A DNA stretch of 21,240 bases from an uncultured Bacilli bacterium (GCA_944373065.1 CALWAJ010000012.1:1-21240); one strand, 5' to 3'. Positions 1 to 8,124 are shown, counted from the first letter of the stretch. Notes: a model not told the origin generated them from the letters alone. Translations and numbers: made by a program.

Positions 1-84
1 ATTAAAGCTCATCGTGTTTGTCCTAAATGTGGAAGTTATAAAGGTAAAACAGTTGTAGATATGACTGAAAAAGAAGAAGCTTAG
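1..84 (+). CDS. rpmF: 50S ribosomal protein L32, 3' end (partial)
   Basis: Only the last 27 codons and the TAG stop are inside the window. The visible peptide contains HRVCPKCGSYKGKTVVD, the typical C-terminal part of bacterial L32: one Cys-x2-Cys pair of the zinc-ribbon fold, then the GSYKG turn and a short acidic tail. L32 is a small protein of the large ribosomal subunit near the peptidyl-transferase side. The first Cys pair and the start lie upstream of the window. A hairpin overlapping the stop codon ends the transcript. The identification rests on the motif and short acidic tail and is fairly secure despite truncation. Confidence 0.88.
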   Translation: MKAHRVCPKCGSYKGKTVVDMTEKEEA

Positions 85-100
85 TAAAAAAGCTTTTTTT
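74..100 (+). terminator. Rho-independent terminator of rpmF
   Basis: AAGAAGC (74-80) can pair with GCTTTTT (92-98), with one G-U pair and an 11-nt loop, and a run of seven T follows the GC. The stem is short and A+T-rich and overlaps the rpmF stop codon, so the call is plausible rather than certain. Confidence 0.5.
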
Positions 101-101
101 G

Positions 102-129
102 TTGCATTTTTTTAAATTTGTGATAAAAT
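102..129 (+). promoter_or_regulatory. Predicted sigma-A promoter for the 163-894 gene
   Basis: TTGCAT at 102-107 and TAAAAT at 124-129 are separated by 16 nt. A TG one base upstream of the -10 (121-122) makes it an extended -10. It lies just after the rpmF terminator and about 34 nt before the next start codon. Confidence 0.45.
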
Positions 130-162
130 AAAGGCATTATTTTACTTTGGAGGTGTAACATT

Positions 163-894
163 ATGAAACCAATTAGAAAAGAAGATAAAAATAGTAATCT
201 TTATTTAAAGAATTTTAAAACAGTAGGAAAATTAGATGAAGGTCAAATAGTATGTACAATGGCTGATAATTCTCATCCTAGATATACTTTTATTAAAGAA
301 AATGAAATAAAACTTTTAGAAACACTATTTAATCAACATGAAGAAAATAAAAAAGAATTATCAACTCTAAAAGATAAACATTTAAAACATCAAAATAGAA
401 CTTGGATGTTTGGTGTTAGTGCTTTACTAGTAGCCACATCAAGTGTTTTAAGTGGTATAGCACCATCATTGATAACATCTTTTGACATGATTCATATACC
501 ATTTATAATATCAAGTGGAGCGCTTATTATAGGTACAGTTTATGAAGAGGTAAAGACTCTTTCTACAGCATTTAAAATTAATGAAATTCAAAAAGAAGAC
601 TACTTACTAAATAATAAAGATATTCTTAATGAAGTAGATGTTGAAAATAGCAATCATTTTGAAAAAGTAAGTCATAGTGATAAAGAAACTATTGCAAGCA
701 TCATTAGAAAAAAAGAAAGAACATTACCACAAGAACAAGAAGAAAGCGAAATAGAAGTATTTGACTTAAACAACATAGATAAACTTTCATTAAGTACTTT
801 AAAGAGATTGAAAGCAAATATTACAAGAGAAGATTATTTAGGTCTAGAAATAGAAGCTCCTGAAAAAGGACATGCTAGAACTTATCGTAAATAA
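163..894 (+). CDS. Unrecognised membrane protein with two helices and cytoplasmic tail
   Basis: I do not recognise this 243-residue protein. The start is well set: GGAGG at 149-153 lies 9 nt before the ATG. Residues 48-78 are charged and heptad-like (likely coiled coil). Two hydrophobic segments follow at about 81-104 and 110-128, separated by only a few residues, so a helical hairpin in the membrane is likely. The remaining 115 residues are hydrophilic and acidic, with an LKRLKANITRED stretch near residues 213-224. There is no signal peptide and no catalytic motif that I can see. It appears to be a single-gene unit with its own promoter and a strong hairpin/terminator downstream. A decayed copy of its 3' end follows the stop codon. 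Base composition matches the neighbours. Function is unknown. Confidence 0.75.
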   Translation: MKPIRKEDKNSNLYLKNFKTVGKLDEGQIVCTMADNSHPRYTFIKENEIKLLETLFNQHEENKKELSTLKDKHLKHQNRTWMFGVSALLVATSSVLSGIAPSLITSFDMIHIPFIISSGALIIGTVYEEVKTLSTAFKINEIQKEDYLLNNKDILNEVDVENSNHFEKVSHSDKETIASIIRKKERTLPQEQEESEIEVFDLNNIDKLSLSTLKRLKANITREDYLGLEIEAPEKGHARTYRK

Positions 895-903
895 AACAGC
901 ATA

Positions 904-933
904 TTAAAGAGAATAAAAGCTAATATATAAAGA
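904..933 (+). pseudogene. Decayed copy of the 3' end of the 163-894 gene
   Basis: These 30 nt match 799-828 of the preceding gene at 24 of 30 positions. In frame they read LKRIKANI followed by a stop, against LKRLKANI in the intact protein. This looks like the scar of a tandem duplication or the end of a second family member. It is short, so chance in A+T-rich DNA is not fully excluded. Confidence 0.4.
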
Positions 934-964
934 TAAAAACAGTAAATAAATAAAAAAGTATGAT

Positions 965-1058
965 TTTTGTAAATTGAGTATAGTTTAGGACTTAGATTTT
1001 GAAAATTCTCTAGGAGAGGATTTAAAATCTGGGCCCTTTTTTGATTGAATTTACAAAA
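965..1058. repeat. Nested inverted repeat flanking a long hairpin
   Basis: An 11-nt perfect inverted repeat, TTTTGTAAATT (965-975) and AATTTACAAAA (1048-1058), encloses the long hairpin at 987-1037. The outer arms could extend the terminator stem into a larger folded RNA, or could be ends of a small non-autonomous element next to the Rpn-type gene. No target-site duplication was identified. Confidence 0.45.
987..1042 (+). terminator. Strong Rho-independent terminator
   Basis: AGGACTTAGATTTT (987-1000) pairs with AAAATCTGGGCCCT (1024-1037) with one A-C mismatch and two G-U pairs. Stacked inside it, AAATTCTC (1003-1010) pairs with GAGGATTT (1016-1023) around a 5-nt loop. That gives about 21 pairs, directly followed by six T (1037-1042). 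This should end transcription from the 163-894 gene and insulate the Rpn-type gene. Confidence 0.7.
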
Positions 1059-1066
1059 TTCCCTTT

Positions 1067-1095
1067 TTGCATTAATTTCCTCCATGTGTTAGAGT
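1067..1095 (+). promoter_or_regulatory. Weak candidate promoter for the Rpn-type gene
   Basis: TTGCAT (1067-1072) and TAGAGT (1090-1095) are 17 nt apart and lie downstream of the strong terminator, where a promoter for the next gene is needed. The -10 matches the consensus at only four of six positions. Confidence 0.28.
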
Positions 1096-1138
1096 GTAGG
1101 CATCTACGTAGAAATATTAAAAATTATTGGAGGTATTT

Positions 1139-2011
1139 ATGAAAGAAGAAAAGAAAGAGAAAAGATTTATTAGTCTTTTATCAGACACTACCTTTAAACA
1201 TTTCTTTAAAATAGAAGACTATAAAGAATTCTTTAATACTATTATTAAACCTATTATAAATATGGATATTAAGGATTTTGAGTTATATGATGCTGAACTT
1301 AATAGTGGTAATGAAAAACGCGATTATCGTTTAGATATATTACTTGTAAGCAATCTGGTTGATATAGTTATATCAATAGAGATGAATCAGTTTCCTAGTG
1401 AAGAAACAAAATATAAAGATAGACTATATATATATTCCTTGCTTGCTAAAAGTCTAAATAGTGGTGAAGATATTAAGAAGAAGAAAGTCATTCAAATAAA
1501 CTTTAATAAAGAAAAGCATCCTTATGTCAGTAAAGGTTCATTCTATTTAATGGATAAGGTAACTAATAGAGAAATAAAAGATTTTGAAATATACGAAGTG
1601 TATCTTGAAAATTACAAGGGAATAAGATATAATGGAGACAATAAAGAAGAAGCATATTTATCTTTATTTACTGCTACTTCTTATGAAGAGTTAAGAGAAA
1701 TAGCAGGAGATGATAAGGAGGCATTGAAGATTGTGGATGAGTTAGAAAGATTAGGAATTGATGATAAATTTGGAGTTGTTTATGATAATGAGATGATGCA
1801 GAAAAAAATGATTAATACCGCGCGTAATTGGGGATATGATGATGGTAAGGAAGCTGGTAAAGCTGAAGGACTAGAAGAGGGTGCTAAGGCAAAAGAAATA
1901 GAAATTGCTAAAAATCTTCTTAATATGGGTATATCTAAAGAAAATATAATTAAGGCAACAAATTTAAGTGAAGAAGAGATAAATAATTTACTAAAAGAAT
2001 TAAATAGCTAA
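1139..2011 (+). CDS. Rpn family PD-(D/E)XK nuclease / putative transposase
   Basis: This 290-residue protein matches the Rpn/PDDEXK_2 family, dispersed PD-(D/E)XK nucleases once annotated as transposases and linked in E. coli to recombination promotion. The N-terminus reads SLLSDTTFKHFF, typical of the family. RLDILLV carries the likely catalytic Asp66 and ISIEMN carries Glu81. The C-terminal third has the usual charged, Gly/Ala/Glu-rich linker (about 234-252) and a final helical module ending in NLSEEEINNLL. The ATG at 1139 is chosen because GGAGG (1129-1133) sits 5 nt before it; an upstream TTG at 1127 lies inside that ribosome-binding site. A broken relative follows directly, suggesting a spot where such genes accumulate. 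Length is usual and no lesion is visible. In vivo activity and target are unknown. Confidence 0.8.
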   Translation: MKEEKKEKRFISLLSDTTFKHFFKIEDYKEFFNTIIKPIINMDIKDFELYDAELNSGNEKRDYRLDILLVSNLVDIVISIEMNQFPSEETKYKDRLYIYSLLAKSLNSGEDIKKKKVIQINFNKEKHPYVSKGSFYLMDKVTNREIKDFEIYEVYLENYKGIRYNGDNKEEAYLSLFTATSYEELREIAGDDKEALKIVDELERLGIDDKFGVVYDNEMMQKKMINTARNWGYDDGKEAGKAEGLEEGAKAKEIEIAKNLLNMGISKENIIKATNLSEEEINNLLKELNS

Positions 2012-2019
2012 TAACAATA

Positions 2020-2182
2020 GGAGGCATAAGATTGTGGATGAGTTAGAAAGACTAGGGCTTGATGATAAATTTGGAGTAGTATATGATAATGAGATGATAA
2101 AGATGGCATACCTATAGAAGTAGTATCTAAAAATACAGGTTTAAGTGTAGAGAAATTAAAAGAGTTAAAGAAAGAAGGATAA
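2020..2182 (+). pseudogene. Remnant of a second Rpn-type gene (deleted and frameshifted)
   Basis: From 2020 the sequence nearly repeats positions 1717-1800 of the intact gene: IVDELERLGLDDKFGVVYDN in one frame, against IVDELERLGIDDKFGVVYDN. That frame then breaks. A second frame continues with IPIEVVSKNTGLSVEKL and a TAA at 2180-2182, which is the kind of C-terminal module found in this family but differs from the C-terminus of the intact neighbour. So the piece comes from a different family member that lost its nuclease domain and the charged linker. It cannot make a working protein. Confidence 0.75.
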
Positions 2183-2198
2183 TCGCTTCTTTCTTTAA
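2165..2198 (+). terminator. 13-bp perfect hairpin at the end of the Rpn remnant
   Basis: TTAAAGAAAGAAG (2165-2177) and CTTCTTTCTTTAA (2186-2198) are perfect complements around an 8-nt loop. The 3' arm is T-rich but no clean T-run follows, so this is a probable rather than typical terminator. It separates the Rpn region from addB. Confidence 0.45.
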
Positions 2199-2220
2199 TC
2201 CTAATAAAAGAGGTGTTGAT

Positions 2221-4497
2221 ATGGAATTTAAATTTACTGATAACTCTATTTATATCGTACCTAATAGTTTAAAATTAAAACTATTAGAAAAGCTTTCTAT
2301 TGATAACAAAATCTATAATATTACTTTTATCAGCTTAGAAGAAGTAGAAAAACACTATTTTTTTGATATAAAAGAAGAAGCTTTACTATATCTATTAGAT
2401 AAAACTAATGAAAATATAAACGTCTTAAAAACAATGCTAAAGAACCTTTATAAAATAGATTTAACTAAAGAATATAAAGAAACAAAATTAAATAATCTAA
2501 AAAACTTATATTACGATTTAAAAGATAATAATTTTTTAATATTTGATAAAGGGTATAAAGATTATCTATTAACTAAAAGCGTTTATATATTAGGATATAG
2601 TATGTTAGAACCCTATGAGAAAAATATGCTTGATAGTATTAATACTAATTATCTAAATATCGAAAGTTCCTTATCCATAGATAAAGTATATAAATATCAT
2701 TCTATGAAAGATGAAATTATTGGTACAGCTTTAAAAATAAGAGAACTTAATAGTAAAGGAATTAGTTATAATAAAATCTTCTTAGCAGGTATTGATAATA
2801 GTTATAACTATTTACTTAAAACTATTTTTAAGATGTTTGATATACCTTTATATTTAAAATCTACTAATAAAATAACTTCTTTAATAAGTATTAAAGAATA
2901 TCTAAAAGATAAAGATATTAATCATATTAAAGATATTAATCTAAAATCTAAAATTATGAAAATAGAAGAAGATTTAAGTTATGCTAAAAATAGTAAGTAC
3001 TATGATATTTTATTAGAAGAAAGATTGAAAAATACTTATTTAGATAATGTAGAGTTAGTAGAGAAAGTTAAAGTCTTAAATGAAGCGATAGAAGTTCCTT
3101 ATTTAATTAATGATGATGAGTACTTATTTGTTTTAAGTTTTAATCAAAACTTCTTACCTAAAATTTATAAAGATGAAGAGTACTTAAGTGATAATCTAAA
3201 GAAAAAATGTAATTTAAATACTTCCATTATTAAAAATAAAATAAGTAAGAATAATTTAATTAAAGTCTTAGGAACTATTAAAAATCTTACAATATCCTAT
3301 AAATTAACATCTCTAACTAGTGAATATGTTAAATCTAGCTTATTAAATGAATTTAACTTAGAAGAAATAGATGAAATTTCTTACAATTACAATTATAGTA
3401 AAGATTTTAATAATTATATAACTAGTACCGTCTTAGACACTTATTATAAATATCATGAAAAAGATAAAGACTTTGACTTTTTAACTACCAATGTAGATAC
3501 TAGTAAATATACAAGCTTTGACCATAAGTTTAAAGGTATTAATAAATCTATTACTCCTTACAGCTTATCTTATTCTAGTATTGATGACCTTGCTAAATGC
3601 CCTTTTAAATATTACTTAAAATACATCTTAAAACTAGATAACTTTGAAAGTAGTTTTAATACTAAAATAGGTAATATCTTTCATAGTGTCTTAAAGGATA
3701 GTTATAGTGATAATTTTTCTTTTGAAAAATCTCTAAGTAGAGCCTTAAATGATAATCCATTAGAAAAATCCGAGACTGTTTTATTTAAAAGATTAGAAAA
3801 TGAATTAAAAGAAATAGTTAGTTATAATAAAGAACAAGAAAAAAGAAGTTTTCTTAGTGAATTTTATGGAGAGAAAAGATTAGAAATTCCTCTTAGTAAT
3901 CATGCCACTCTAAAAGGGTTTATTGATAAAATATTATTTAAAGAATTCCATGATAAGACTTATTACGCTGTCTTTGATTATAAAACAGGAAGCGCTACTT
4001 TAAACTTAGATTATTTAAGTGAAGGACTATATTTGCAACTACCTTTATATATATACTTAATAAATAAAAGTAATTTATTTAAAAATGCTACCTTTGTTGG
4101 TTTCTTTTATCAGTACTTATTACAAAACTATAAAGATAAAGAAGAGTGGGCTAAGAATCTAAAATTAGTAGGATATACTACAGATGATAAAATAATTCTT
4201 TCCTACTTAGATGAAGATTATGAAACTGATTCCTTTGTTAAAGGATTAAGTGTTAAAAAAGATGGCGAACTATCTAGTAGAAGTAAAATATTAAGTAATA
4301 GTGAACTAGAAGATATGCTAAATAGTATTAGCAAAGCCTTAGCAAAGTCTCTTGAAATAATAGATAATAATGACTTTAAAATCGCTCCTAAAATAATCAA
4401 TAACAAAAACATTTCTTGTGAGTTCTGTCCTTTTAAAGAAGTATGTTTTGTAACGGCCAGTGACTATGTTTATCTTGAAAAGAAAGGAGATGATTAG
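2221..4497 (+). CDS. addB: AddB-like helicase-nuclease subunit (compact form)
   Basis: AddB pairs with AddA to resect DNA double-strand breaks and shape recombination from Chi sites, the firmicute counterpart of RecBCD. The 758-residue protein is much shorter than B. subtilis AddB (about 1,160). Visible AddB marks are: a segment at 305-324 resembling the AddB helicase-like core (FLPKIYKDEEYLSD); the C-terminal PD-(D/E)XK nuclease with His488 (GNIFHSV), Asp569 (GFIDK), Asp586 and Lys588 (FDYKTG) and Gln606; and an iron-sulfur staple formed by Cys460 (CPFKYY) and Cys733-x2-Cys736-x5-Cys742. No Walker A motif is seen at the N-terminus, so the helicase-like part is degenerate and motor activity should come from AddA. 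GAGGTG precedes the ATG. Its stop is 3 nt before addA, so the two are co-translated. Synteny and the Cys pattern make the call strong. Confidence 0.85.
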   Translation: MEFKFTDNSIYIVPNSLKLKLLEKLSIDNKIYNITFISLEEVEKHYFFDIKEEALLYLLDKTNENINVLKTMLKNLYKIDLTKEYKETKLNNLKNLYYDLKDNNFLIFDKGYKDYLLTKSVYILGYSMLEPYEKNMLDSINTNYLNIESSLSIDKVYKYHSMKDEIIGTALKIRELNSKGISYNKIFLAGIDNSYNYLLKTIFKMFDIPLYLKSTNKITSLISIKEYLKDKDINHIKDINLKSKIMKIEEDLSYAKNSKYYDILLEERLKNTYLDNVELVEKVKVLNEAIEVPYLINDDEYLFVLSFNQNFLPKIYKDEEYLSDNLKKKCNLNTSIIKNKISKNNLIKVLGTIKNLTISYKLTSLTSEYVKSSLLNEFNLEEIDEISYNYNYSKDFNNYITSTVLDTYYKYHEKDKDFDFLTTNVDTSKYTSFDHKFKGINKSITPYSLSYSSIDDLAKCPFKYYLKYILKLDNFESSFNTKIGNIFHSVLKDSYSDNFSFEKSLSRALNDNPLEKSETVLFKRLENELKEIVSYNKEQEKRSFLSEFYGEKRLEIPLSNHATLKGFIDKILFKEFHDKTYYAVFDYKTGSATLNLDYLSEGLYLQLPLYIYLINKSNLFKNATFVGFFYQYLLQNYKDKEEWAKNLKLVGYTTDDKIILSYLDEDYETDSFVKGLSVKKDGELSSRSKILSNSELEDMLNSISKALAKSLEIIDNNDFKIAPKIINNKNISCEFCPFKEVCFVTASDYVYLEKKGDD

Positions 4498-4500
4498 ATT

Positions 4501-7500
4501 ATGCCTAAATTTACAGAGGAACAACAAAAAGCGATAGATTTAGAGGGAACAAACCTATTAATCAGTGCCGGAGCAGGTTCAGGTAAGACAGCAGTTTTAA
4601 CAGAGCGTGTTTTAAGAAAAATAAAAGAAGGTACCCATATCAATGAACTCTTAATCTTAACCTTTACTAATAAAGCAGCTCTTGAAATGAAAGAACGTGT
4701 TAGAAAGAAACTTAAAGAAAATGAATTATTCGATGAGCTAGATTTACTTGATAGTAGTTATATTACGACCTTTGATGCATATTCCCTTGCTCTAGTAAAA
4801 AAATATGCTGATACTATCCATTTATCACAATCTATAACAATCGCTGAATCTAGTATTTTAGATCTTGCAAAAAAAGAATTATTAGATGAAATATTTTTAG
4901 ACTATTACGATAAATGTCCTAAAGACTTTCTTAATCTTATTACTAAGTTCTGTCTTAAAGACGATAAAACAATTAAAAAGAGAATACTAGAACTAGATGC
5001 TACTTTGGATTTAAAATTAGATAAACAAGATTTTATTGATACTTATATATCTAAATATTATAGTGATGAAGTAATAGATAAATATATTAGTGAATATTTA
5101 GAACTTCTTCATACCAAAAAATCAGAAATTATAAACCTATATGAAGAAGTTAGAAGTACAGTATCTGATAAATACTTAAGTGATTTACAAGATATCTTTA
5201 AAGACTTTATTGAAAGTGATAATACATATGAAGGAATGAGAAATACTTTAGTAGAAAAACTACCTAGTTCTAGAAAAGGTAAAGAAGATGTCGATAAAGA
5301 GACTTTAGAAAATTTAAAAGACCTTTTAAATGAATTTAAAGACTTAGTTATATATGAAAGTATAGATGATATTAAAACAAGTATTATTAAGACTAAAGAA
5401 TATATTTCTGTAATATTAGAACTAGTTAAAGAATTAGATAGACGCTTTACTTTATATAAAAAAGAAAACAATTACTACACCTTCATGGATATAGAAAAAA
5501 TTGCCATTAGTTTAGTTCGTGATAATTTAGAGATTAGAGAAGAAGTAAAGAATTCTTTTAAAGAAATATTAATAGATGAATATCAAGATACTAATGATAT
5601 TCAAGAAACATTTATTGGTTATATTTCTCATGATAATGTTTATATGGTTGGTGATATTAAACAGTCAATCTATCGCTTTCGTAATGCCAATCCTTCTATT
5701 TTTAAAGATAAATATGATAACTATAAAAAAGGAAAGGGTGGTAGGGTAATAGACCTTGCTAAAAATTTTAGAAGTAGAAAAGAAGTCTTAGATGATATTA
5801 ATCTATTCTTTTCTCATATCATGGATGATTACTTAGGAGAAGCAGACTATAATAATGGCCATGCCATGGTCTTTGGTAATATGACATATGAGACAAGTGC
5901 AAAAACATCTAATAATAACTACTTAGAGATATATACTTATGATGTTAAAGATAAAGAGTACAGTAAACTAGAAAAAGAAGCTTTTATCATCGCTAATGAC
6001 ATTAAAGAAAAAATAAATAGTAAGTACTTAGTCTATGATAAAGATGAAGATATCCTAAGAGAAATAGAGTATCGAGACTTTGTTATTTTATTAGATAGAG
6101 CGACTGATTTTACTACTTATAAACAAGTTTTTGAATATTTAGGCCTACCTATTACGCTATATGAAGATGAAAAAACTAGTGGTAGTACTGATTTATATCT
6201 TCTAAAGAATTTCTTTATAATAGCAAAGGCAATAATTACTAATACCTTCGATATCAAATTTCGTCTTGCCTTTACATCCGTCGCTCGAAGTTTTCTTTTC
6301 TCATATACCGATGATGAAATCTATCATTGTTTAATTAATAACACTTATAAAGAGACTACAGTTTTTAAACTATTTAAAGAAATATTAGAAAATATCGAGG
6401 AATTAACCCCTGTTATTTACTTAGAAAATATTTTAGATAAACTAAACTATCTAGATAAACTTACTCTAATAGGTAATATAGATATCAACTCTAGTAGAAT
6501 GGAATATTTCTATAATCTAATAACAAACTTAGAAAACAGTAATTTTACCATTCTTGATGTTAGTGATTACTTAGAAAAAATTAATAATGAAAAATTAGAG
6601 ATAAAGCTTGCTATAAGCAAAGAAGATAGTAATAGTGTTAAGATTATGACTATTCATAAATCTAAAGGGCTAGAATATCCTATCTGTTACTTTGCAGGAT
6701 TCTATAAAGACTTTAATAAAGATGAATATAAGAGTAATGTCTTATTTGATGATACTTATGGTATTATTATTGATGAAGTAGATACTAATAATAAACTAAT
6801 TACTAAGACTCTTTCCTTAGAAAAGCTAAAACAAAAAGATATTAGTGAGAAGATTAGACTATTATATGTCGCTTTGACACGAGCTAGAGAAAAAATGATA
6901 ATAGTTATGCCTAATATCGAAAACGATAAAGAAATAGGTAGTATTGTTAATACTTATGAGAGACTAAACTATACTAACTTTGCTAAAATGGTTATTAGTG
7001 TTGCTCCTTTATTTAAAGATAAAACTAAAGAGATAACTGATATTAAAGATATATCTAAAGCTTATTTAGAAGTTAAAAAAATTAATTCTAAAATAGATAA
7101 TAATGTTAAAGAATTAGAGATTATCCCTTCCATTTATGATAATGCTATTAAAGAAAAAGAGACATATCATAAAGAAAGCGTTGAAGAAAAAACAGAAGAA
7201 GAAATAAAACTACTAGAGATAGGAAGAAATGTCCATACTCTATTTGAAAGAATTGACTTTATTAATAATAAATTACCTTATATAGAAGATAATTATTATA
7301 AAGATAAAATTACTAAATTTCTTAATAGTAGTTTTATGAATAATTATAAAAATTATAAGAAATACCAAGAATATGAATTTATTTGGGAGAACAGTAATAA
7401 AATTTATCATGGTAAAATAGACTTATTACTAGTAGGAGATAAGGAATCCATTATTGTAGATTACAAACTTAAAAACACTAAAGATAAAGCTTATATAGAC

Positions 7501-7599
7501 CAATTAAATGGCTATAAAGAAGTAATTAGTAATAAATTAAATCTACCTACTAGTTGCTATCTATACTCAATAATAGAAGAAAAATTCGAGAAAATTTGA
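4501..7599 (+). CDS. addA: AddA helicase-nuclease subunit
   Basis: This 1,032-residue protein is the UvrD-type motor and second nuclease of AddAB. Superfamily 1 motifs appear in order: Walker A AGAGSGKT (23-30), Ia LTFTNKAA (53-60), II IDEYQD with Asp359-Glu360, III GDIKQSIYRFR (from 384), IV NFRSR, V TIHKSKGLE (717-725) and VI YVALTRAR (789-796). The C-terminal nuclease has His912 (GRNVHTLFE), Asp974 (GKID) and Asp987-Tyr-Lys989 (VDYKLK), so both active sites look intact. It is about 200 residues shorter than B. subtilis AddA, in keeping with the compact AddB upstream. The start follows an AAAGGAG ribosome-binding site inside the 3' end of addB. The TGA stop overlaps the -35 box of the next promoter. 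Confidence 0.95.
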   Translation: MPKFTEEQQKAIDLEGTNLLISAGAGSGKTAVLTERVLRKIKEGTHINELLILTFTNKAALEMKERVRKKLKENELFDELDLLDSSYITTFDAYSLALVKKYADTIHLSQSITIAESSILDLAKKELLDEIFLDYYDKCPKDFLNLITKFCLKDDKTIKKRILELDATLDLKLDKQDFIDTYISKYYSDEVIDKYISEYLELLHTKKSEIINLYEEVRSTVSDKYLSDLQDIFKDFIESDNTYEGMRNTLVEKLPSSRKGKEDVDKETLENLKDLLNEFKDLVIYESIDDIKTSIIKTKEYISVILELVKELDRRFTLYKKENNYYTFMDIEKIAISLVRDNLEIREEVKNSFKEILIDEYQDTNDIQETFIGYISHDNVYMVGDIKQSIYRFRNANPSIFKDKYDNYKKGKGGRVIDLAKNFRSRKEVLDDINLFFSHIMDDYLGEADYNNGHAMVFGNMTYETSAKTSNNNYLEIYTYDVKDKEYSKLEKEAFIIANDIKEKINSKYLVYDKDEDILREIEYRDFVILLDRATDFTTYKQVFEYLGLPITLYEDEKTSGSTDLYLLKNFFIIAKAIITNTFDIKFRLAFTSVARSFLFSYTDDEIYHCLINNTYKETTVFKLFKEILENIEELTPVIYLENILDKLNYLDKLTLIGNIDINSSRMEYFYNLITNLENSNFTILDVSDYLEKINNEKLEIKLAISKEDSNSVKIMTIHKSKGLEYPICYFAGFYKDFNKDEYKSNVLFDDTYGIIIDEVDTNNKLITKTLSLEKLKQKDISEKIRLLYVALTRAREKMIIVMPNIENDKEIGSIVNTYERLNYTNFAKMVISVAPLFKDKTKEITDIKDISKAYLEVKKINSKIDNNVKELEIIPSIYDNAIKEKETYHKESVEEKTEEEIKLLEIGRNVHTLFERIDFINNKLPYIEDNYYKDKITKFLNSSFMNNYKNYKKYQEYEFIWENSNKIYHGKIDLLLVGDKESIIVDYKLKNTKDKAYIDQLNGYKEVISNKLNLPTSCYLYSIIEEKFEKI

Positions 7600-7624
7600 C
7601 AAATCACTAATTTTGTAGTATAAT
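7596..7624 (+). promoter_or_regulatory. Perfect consensus sigma-A promoter
   Basis: TTGACA (7596-7601) and TATAAT (7619-7624) with exactly 17 nt between them match the consensus at all twelve positions. The -35 overlaps the addA stop codon. It should drive the 7670-8089 gene strongly, from a start near 7631. Confidence 0.9.
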
Positions 7625-7669
7625 ACAAGCAACTTCAAGATATGGGGGTTAATAAAGGGGGTTATACAT

Positions 7670-8089
7670 ATGGAGAAGTCTTTTATATTTGAATATTTAG
7701 ATGAGAATGATTTTAGAAAAAGAGAACGTTCTGTAAGAAAATATAATATGTTAGCTTATAAAAAACTAACATTTGAATATTATCCAGAATTAAGAAAAGG
7801 TCATTTTTTAGGTGAAAAGGTTAGTGAAGATACTAAAGCAGGTACTATGAATTATGAACTTAAGCTACCAACAGATGAGTTATTCGCTAAAGTACATGGA
7901 GAAATTAGAGTTCATTATACAGTATATCCTGAAAAAAGAGTTATTCTTCTTACTAATATTACTCCAGAAGGTATTTTAAATGAAGGTCATATGGCCGAGT
8001 TATCTACTTATAAAGGAGTAATGATATCTAAGTCTCACCCTGAAAAAGATATGTTTAAAATCAACTTATTAAATATGCTAAATAAATAG
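7670..8089 (+). CDS. Unrecognised 139-residue soluble protein
   Basis: I do not recognise this protein. It is soluble, near neutral to basic, with no signal peptide, membrane segment or cysteine-metal motif. The N-terminal half is rich in Lys, Arg, Phe and Tyr (residues 10-40). The middle reads like beta strands (VHGEIRVHYTVYPEKRVILL, about 75-94), and residues 98-120 carry GILNEGHMAEL. The start is secure: AGGGGG (7656-7661) is 8 nt before the ATG. The gene is a single-gene unit with a perfect consensus promoter and its own terminator, so it is probably highly and constitutively transcribed. That suggests a housekeeping role. Its position after addAB gives no functional link, because the promoter separates the units. 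The real reading frame is not in doubt; the function is. Confidence 0.8.
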   Translation: MEKSFIFEYLDENDFRKRERSVRKYNMLAYKKLTFEYYPELRKGHFLGEKVSEDTKAGTMNYELKLPTDELFAKVHGEIRVHYTVYPEKRVILLTNITPEGILNEGHMAELSTYKGVMISKSHPEKDMFKINLLNMLNK

Positions 8090-8113
8090 TCATAAAATTA
8101 TGGCTATTTTTTT
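8084..8113 (+). terminator. Rho-independent terminator of the 7670-8089 gene
   Basis: AAATAGTCAT (8084-8093) pairs with ATGGCTATTT (8100-8109), ten pairs with one G-U and a 6-nt loop, followed by more T. It overlaps the stop codon region and precedes the tRNA promoter. Confidence 0.8.
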
Positions 8114-8124
8114 GTTAAAACCTC

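Noticed and set aside
5109..5471. 120-residue reverse-strand frame inside addA
   Set aside because: It lies opposite well-conserved addA coding sequence and is a composition artefact; the same holds for the other reverse-strand frames in the window.
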